Shown here: piece by piece, positions 59,196 to 64,000 of the stretch
Layout of the letters: each line of letters starts with the position of its first letter
Numbering within the stretch: position 1 is the first letter of the stretch
Assembly (NCBI GenBank): GCA_038373865.1
Contig: JAXGGA010004443.1
Location: 1-64,000 of the forward strand
Direction of reading: 5' to 3'
Source: Uloborus plumipes
Taxonomy: Eukaryota > Arthropoda > Arachnida > Araneae > Uloboridae
Length of the DNA: 64,000 bases
Translations under genes and position numbers: made by a program
Notes under the pieces: model-generated
Databases searched by the model: none
What the model was told of the DNA's origin: nothing
The model's input: only the letters and a program-made list of their open reading frames with translations

Positions 59196-60614
59196 CACTG
59201 CTTGACATTGAAAATGCAACAATAAGAAGGAGTGGTCAGAAATTGATGAAATTTGGTAAGAAGACAGAGACAGCATGGAACAATAAGCGATATTTATTTC
59301 AAAATAAATAAGCAAAATTTAGAGCGAGAACGGCGTCGGCTCAGTAAGAAGTAGGACCACCGCGGACAGCGATGCACGAAGAAACACGTCTAGGCATGGA
59401 GTCAATAAGCCTGCGGATGGTGTCCTGAGGCATGGCACTCTATTCCCTTTCAACCATTTGCCACAGTTCGTCCTCTGAACGAGGCAGTGGCAGGTTCTGC
59501 AAACGGCGTCCAATCACGTCCCACACATGTTCGATTGGTGACAAGTCAGGAGAGTATGGTGGCCAGGAAAGCATCTGTACACCTCGTAGAGCATGTTGGC
59601 TGATTCGAGCACTGTGAGGCCGGGCGTTATCCTGTTGAAAAATTGCATTTGGCAGACCCTGAAGGTAGGGGATTGCCACCGGCAGCAGTACATTATCTAC
59701 ATATCGTTGGGCCGTCATAGTGCACCGAATACGAACTAGAGGTGATACAGAATTGTATGCAATAGCGCACCAAACCATTATGCCACGTTGTCGCGCTGTG
59801 GGGCGTTCCACAGTTACTGCCGGATTCGATCTTTCTCCACGTCGACACCACACACGTATGTGATGACTATCGCTGGACAAACAGAAGCGGGATTCATCTG
59901 AGAATACTACAGTTTGCCATTCTGCCATCCACGTCGCTCTGGTCCGCCACCATTCCAAACGTTGGAGTCTGTGCTGTGAGGTCAATGGCAGTCTTTTTAG
60001 CGGGCGCCGTGATTGCAGGCCACGTGCAACCAGTCGACGGGAAATGGTTCTGGTAGACACAGGAACATCCAGGGTACCTTGCACGTGCTGCAGAATCGAC
60101 GTACAGGTGACTTGCGGGTCCGCCACAGCTTGCCGGTGAATCCGTCGATCCAAGCGGTCTGACGTCACTCTGGCTGCACCTGCACCCCTTAATGTGGCTA
60201 CATTTCCTCTTTCAACCATCTCCGACACAGCCGATGCACAGTGCTTGCATCCATGTGGGTATCAGCTGCAATTTGACGTATGGACCAACCTCCCCTTCTC
60301 AGTCCGATCACCATACCCCTTGTAAAGTCGTCTATATGCTGGAAGTGTCTTCGTTGAGGACGGCATGGCATTTCCTCCTATCACACGTATCCTTCGAGAC
60401 AAAAACCAAATTTCTCCGATAATTAGTCTGGCAGAAAAACCAACATGAACATAGCCCACTTTTCAACTTCATTCTCTTATATCTTACTTCACTTGCGTCG
60501 GAGAGCTGCGCATTTCATATCATTTGCATAACTCAGTGACGTGCGTCTACGGTAAAATTTGCATGAATTTCTGACCACTCCTTCTTGGTGTTGCATTTTC
60601 AATGTCGAGCAGTG
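59196..60614 (-). mobile_element. Tc1-family element, nearly intact
   Basis: Terminal inverted repeats CACTGCTTGACATTGAAAAT and the inverse of CACTGCTCGACATTGAAAAT extend about 50 bp. TA lies on both sides (59,194-59,195 and 60,615-60,616). The length of 1,419 bp is normal for a full Tc1-like element. It sits in the right arm of the palindromic element, and the left arm at about 57,923-57,945 shows the same sequence without the insertion. Confidence 0.93.
59341..60371 (-). pseudogene. Tc1-like transposase with one frameshift and one stop
   Basis: DDE transposase that excises and inserts Tc1 elements at TA. The start is ATG 60,371 (MPCRPQRRHFQHIDDFTRGM). The N-terminal helix-turn-helix (RRGGWSIRQIAADTHMDAST) leads to RRWLKE, where one G is missing from a G-run near 60,206, shifting the frame. 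The next 255 codons are open: a second DNA-binding domain (STRTISRRLVARGLQSRRP), then the catalytic D in VVFSDESRF, D in IFQQDNARPH and E in SPDLSPIEHVWD, giving DD34E. A TAG at 59,440-59,442 interrupts WQMVERE-SAMPQDTIRRLI, and the original stop (TGA) is at 59,341. Allowing for the missing base it is 343 codons, the usual length. All three catalytic residues remain. Confidence 0.92.
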
Positions 60615-62131
60615 TATTTATAAGAACTCCAGACACGTATTTGGGACCATATTGTGTACCTGCAGTAGAAATTTGAAAGCATTTCGTTGGATAGTTTTCT
60701 TTTTATTCACATATTTGCATTTTGTCTAAACTTTTGCATCGCAGTGTATTTTGAAAAATGGACTGCGTTCAAATAGTTCTCCCAAACGGTGCAATCCCAA
60801 ACATTGTTGTTCTTATTTGCTTGCAACTATGCAATACCCATCCCTTATTTATTACATACGAATATTGCACTTTACTGCTGATGAGCAATAAAAAAGAAGG
60901 ACCTTCGATTTTTCTCAGGTGGAATAAACATTTGCAAGTTTTAATTGGAGGAAAACAATGAAATAAGTTAAGATTATAAATTTCTAGATAAGTTCAATTC
61001 AGAGAAATTCCTTTTGAGTAAAAAGGGGGGAAAATGTCATTCATATATATATTTTTTTTAATTGATTTTTAGTCATGGCAGGGAGTCAGAGCTCCTTCCG
61101 GTGTTCTCTGAAATTAAAGTCTTCTAAACTTAAATTCAAACTATTTTTGATGATGTTGAGGGGATGAGGGAATGGTAAAGGCTGGGTTAGTTTTGTACGG
61201 AATTTTTTTCTCATGATACTCTGGTGCTGTTAGGGCAATGCTCTAACGATATAAAACGTCGGTCAAGTCAGGTGGCTTTCTTCTAGATTTTTTTAGAAAC
61301 TAACCTCCTAAAAGCGCAATTTTAAAGTCGGTTTGGTCGCTTTTGTTGAAAGAGAAGACTGGTAGTTCAAGATTCTCTCTCGTAATCATTTTTAAAAATC
61401 ATTTGCCTGTGCTTGAGAAAGGTTTCAAGAGCGCTTTAACAGAAATGTCTAAAAACAAAATTGTAAGCTATGTGTGGCTATGTTAGGGAAAGGAGTTTTG
61501 GCTACGTAAGTTAGGTGAGCGAGTATTCAGGCCTCTCCCTCTAACAGTTTTCCAAATGGAATTCATAAGGACACAATTTTATTCTATTTCAGACTGTTGC
61601 ACTATTAAAATGGGGACCGACCTGCAAAAACTTTTTGGAAATTGAACTGCTATTGGCGAACTTTAGGCTATCTTTAACATTACATAGCCTGAAGTTCTTC
61701 ATGCGTGTGTGTGTGGGGGGGGGGGGGATTTTCGAAATTAATTGTTGAAAAACGCGATTTTAGGTTCTTGCATGTGGTTTCTACAAACAATTTTGTTGGT
61801 TCATAGAGAGGGGTATGACTCCTATAACCTTACCTAGGCTGTGCCACTACTGATCTTTGTGAACGTAAAGAGAAGGGTCAGGGTTCAGGCTGAGATATCT
61901 CCAGCAAATGAATTTAAAACCATCTTTGGTGAAGTAAGAGAAGAGGATTTCTTCCACTTCTGCCCGAAACATGCCCTCGCAAACACATTTCAAAATAATC
62001 CCATCGCCCCTTACAGTCCAAAATATATCCACCGCCCCCTTACTGCCCAAAATATGTTCACCGCCCCTCAGCATCTTCCTACCGCCCACAGGGGGGCGGT
62101 ATCGCCCCCGTTGAGAGCCACTGGGTTACAC

Positions 62132-62500
62132 AATTTGGAAAATACGTTTCGTTTTAATATCTTCAAATGCTCTATTTTCGTCCAAAGTAAAAGACGATAT
62201 GAAAGAAAATTTGTCTTTTTCAATCGATGGTGAAGCGCAATAAGAAATTCTACAAATGTTTACTTTAGAAGCTCTAAGAAATTTCCGAAGCTTTTTCGAC
62301 GAAATTGCACGAATCTTTTGTGGAAGTGAGGTACGTAGTTATAAAAGAAAAGTCGTTGGAAGCATTGAAATAATGAACAAAATACCAACACAATGTCTGT
62401 ATGTAAATAAGGTTAATATGATATCGCAGAGGTTTCAACATGTTTCAGAGAATAAAATTAGTTGCGTGATATTTTTGTTTGCGATGCTCATTCCTCACTA
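62132..62500. other. Gene-free spacer
   Basis: No gene recognised. The 81-codon frame at 62,256-62,501 has no recognisable content and ends at the next element's terminus. Confidence 0.45.
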
Positions 62501-62534
62501 GGGTGGGTCGAAAAAATCTTTTTTTTCCTGATCA

Positions 62535-63060
62535 ATTTCTAATAGCACGGAAAACTTGCCCATGGGCATCCTAATAACGGGAAACATAATAAAAAAAAAT
62601 AATTAATTACTTTTGTAATCGCGTAATTAGTTTTGTAAGAGCTCTGAAGTTTAGAAAAAAAGAGAAAATTCTGTAATTTTTAACGATTAATATTTTTTTC
62701 AAAATTTTTTTTTTTAATTTCTAATAGTGCGGAAAACTTGCGCATGGGCATTATAACAACGGGAAAAATAATGAAAATAATATTTAATTACTTTTGTATA
62801 AGCGCAAGAGCTCCAAAGTTTAAAAAAAAAAGAGAAAAATCTGTAATTTTTAGAGATGAATTTTCTTTTCAAAAATATTTTTGTTTTATTTCTAATAGTG
62901 CGGAAAACTTGTGCATGGGCTTCCTAATAACAGCAAAAATAATTTGAAAATAATTACTTATTTTTGAAACCACGCAAAAGGTCTAAAATTTCGAAAAAAA
63001 GAGAAACATCTGTAATTTTTAAAAATATATAATTATTTAAATTTTTTTTTTTTTAATATT
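62535..63060 (+). repeat. Subterminal tandem repeats of about 175 bp
   Basis: ATTTCTAATAG.(A/G)CGGAAAACTTG followed by CATGGGC, a TAATTACTTTTGTA block and GAGAAAAATCTGTAATTTTTA is repeated three times (starting near 62,535, 62,717 and 62,887). A fourth unit is decayed from about 63,055. Subterminal repeats are often transposase binding sites. Confidence 0.75.
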
Positions 63061-63243
63061 TAATAGTATAAAAACTACTCTTGTAGTTATAGAAATTGGT
63101 TTAAAAAAATTGGGGTACATTGCCGTTCGTTTGAATTTGCGCAAAAACCTTAAAAATACTTATTTTTTATGTCTTATTTTTTATGGTCATGTTACACCTA
63201 ACACAGGAACTGGCAATGATATTGCCACAAGCATTTAGATACA

Positions 63244-64000
63244 AACATGAGTGCAGTAGAAGTTATCGGATGTGACGGGACAGCTACAAACACTGGTTCA
63301 AAAAATGGTGCTGTACGGAACATTGAAGTTCAGTGTCAGTGACCACTGCAGTGGTTTATTTGTTTGTTACACTTTAATGAGCTTCCTTATAAACATTTGT
63401 TTGAGCACTTAGACGGGACATCAACTGGGCCAGCATCATTCAGTGATCCAACTGGCAAGCAACTGACTTACTGTGAAAAAAAATCCTGTTGTTGATTTTG
63501 TGCCTATTCAATCTGAAGTTTCCGTCACAATAAATAAAACTGACCTCAGTAAAGATCAGAAATATCTTTTAGACATTGTGCAAGCAGTCAGCACAGGAAG
63601 CTGTGATCCAGAATTAGCAGCTAAAAATCCTGGGCCCCTCAGCCATTCCAGATGGTTAACGTGTGCAAACAGGGTGTTAAGACTTTGCTTCCCAAATAAG
63701 TCCGACAAGCGAAATGAAGACCCTTGCAAATTACATTGTAAAGACCTACGCTCTTGTTTCGTTCAATATTAAAGTATACAACACTGTGAAAGATGGTCCG
63801 AAGCACGTATTAAAGATCATTCAAACAACCAGACATTTTCCGGACAACATAAAAAAAGATAATCGATCCACTCATTCAGAGCTTTCAAGCTTTCTTCAAT
63901 TAACTTTGAAGCCACTGACTATCTTGACTAATTCATTGGACAGGACAAATCGTAAGCTGACACTTCCACCCCTTCTGTCAAATATGTCTACAGAAAATAT
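63244..64000 (+). pseudogene. GCDGT-family transposase-like gene, partial and broken
   Basis: Blocks in order are VEVIGCDGTATNTGSKNGAV, a stop where RPLQW would be expected, LQWFICLLHFNELPYKHLFE, and SFSDPTGKQL. A frameshift in an A-run near 63,480 then leads to an open stretch of about 99 codons. This stretch holds LSKDQKYLLDIVQAVSTGSC, then NPGPLSHSRWLTCANRVLRL. A second shift (near 63,690) is followed by ANYIVKTYALVSFNIKV, DGPKHVLKIIQTTRHFPDNI and IIDPLIQSF. The same architecture occurs in the 8-9 kb pseudogenes. I recall similar uncharacterised proteins being abundant in arthropod genomes, but I cannot name a family. The conserved D in GCDGT, the H in LHFNELP and the SRWLT block are candidate functional residues. 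The gene continues past the window. Confidence 0.65.

Larger units (their letters stand above)
57802..60746. mobile_element. Long-palindrome TA transposon, interrupted by Tc1
   Basis: The ends are CACTGCGATGCAAAAGTTTG and the inverse, flanked by TA (57,800-57,801 and 60,747-60,748). The whole element is two inverted arms of about 715 bp: 57,802-58,512, and 58,602-59,193 continuing at 60,617-60,746. They enclose a spacer of about 90 bp. Excluding the Tc1 insertion it is about 1,524 bp. The arms differ by a few percent. No transposase frame was recognised; the 83-95-codon frames are arm sequence. TA duplication and CACTG ends fit the Tc1-mariner superfamily. A truncated copy of its left 140 bp is at 41,013-41,157. 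Confidence 0.85.
57426..62123. mobile_element. hAT element enclosing two younger transposons
   Basis: The left end CAGTGATTCACAAC and the right end GTTGAGAGCCACTG are inverted hAT-type termini (11 of 14 match). The exact 8-bp duplication GGTTACAC lies outside both (57,418-57,425 and 62,124-62,131). Subterminal GCCCCC / GGGGGC words recur near both ends, a common hAT feature. Removing the nested element at 57,802-60,746 and its TA duplication leaves about 1.75 kb of hAT sequence. No transposase was recognised in this, so it is probably non-autonomous. A long T-run lies near 57,537-57,555. Open frames at 60,758-60,961 and 61,841-62,233 are within it and unrecognised. Confidence 0.82.
62501..64000 (+). 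mobile_element. GCDGT-family transposon, left part, cut by window end
   Basis: The left end TAGGGTGGGTCGAAAAAA matches the terminus of the foldback element at 7,544 (TAGGGTGTATCGAAAAAA). Subterminal tandem repeats follow (62,535-63,060), then the transposase-like gene from about 63,244. The right end lies beyond the window, so target duplication cannot be tested; the left candidate would be TTCCTCAC. Unlike the foldback copy, this one keeps the normal single-gene layout. Confidence 0.65.

Noticed and set aside
61841..62233. 130-codon frame beside the hAT right end
   Set aside because: It runs through the hAT terminal sequence and beyond the target duplication and has no hAT transposase motif.

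Overview
The window is AT-rich nuclear DNA of an animal, most likely an arthropod; a chelicerate such as a spider would fit, but the sequence alone does not prove it. The evidence is the low GC content, long A/T and C homopolymers, and several eukaryotic transposon superfamilies: Tc1, mariner, hAT, piggyBac-like, Harbinger-like and pogo/Tigger-like. There are also a tRNA-derived SINE and many hairpin MITEs. I see no operon, rRNA gene, functional tRNA gene, CRISPR array or complete host protein gene.

0-10 kb: AT-rich spacer with pogo-like MITEs, a piggyBac-like MITE with TTAA flanks and a short hairpin MITE. At 7,544-9,924 lies a large inverted-repeat element with an exact 8-bp target duplication. 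Both its arms carry decayed pieces of an unfamiliar transposase-like protein containing a GCDGT...NTG motif. 10-25 kb: mostly gene-free, with further inverted-repeat elements. The clearest is a head-to-head pair of 302-bp MITEs at 16,194-16,800 inside an older element. At 25.6-25.9 kb (minus strand) sits the best host-gene candidate: a TATA box, a leader, a signal-peptide start and a perfect GTAAGT donor.

26-39 kb: gene-free DNA, hairpin MITEs, and a complete SINE with an 11-bp target duplication at 33.5-33.8 kb. 39.36-44.14 kb: an imperfect tandem duplication. A 0.93-kb segment between its two halves is a near-identical copy of DNA at 57.02-57.95 kb. The second half is split by a 2.1-kb insertion holding a higher-order tandem repeat. 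44-56 kb: more non-autonomous elements, a tRNA-Leu-like SINE head and a hAT MITE.

56.4-62.1 kb is a transposon graveyard. An internally deleted mariner lies beside a hAT element (57,426-62,123, 8-bp duplication). The hAT contains a long-palindrome TA element, which in turn contains a Tc1 element whose 343-codon transposase has only two visible lesions. From 62,501 to the window end runs a second, differently organised member of the GCDGT family. Nearly all protein-coding signal is transposase in origin. No genes act together in a pathway; the logic here is the order of insertion, deletion and duplication events.
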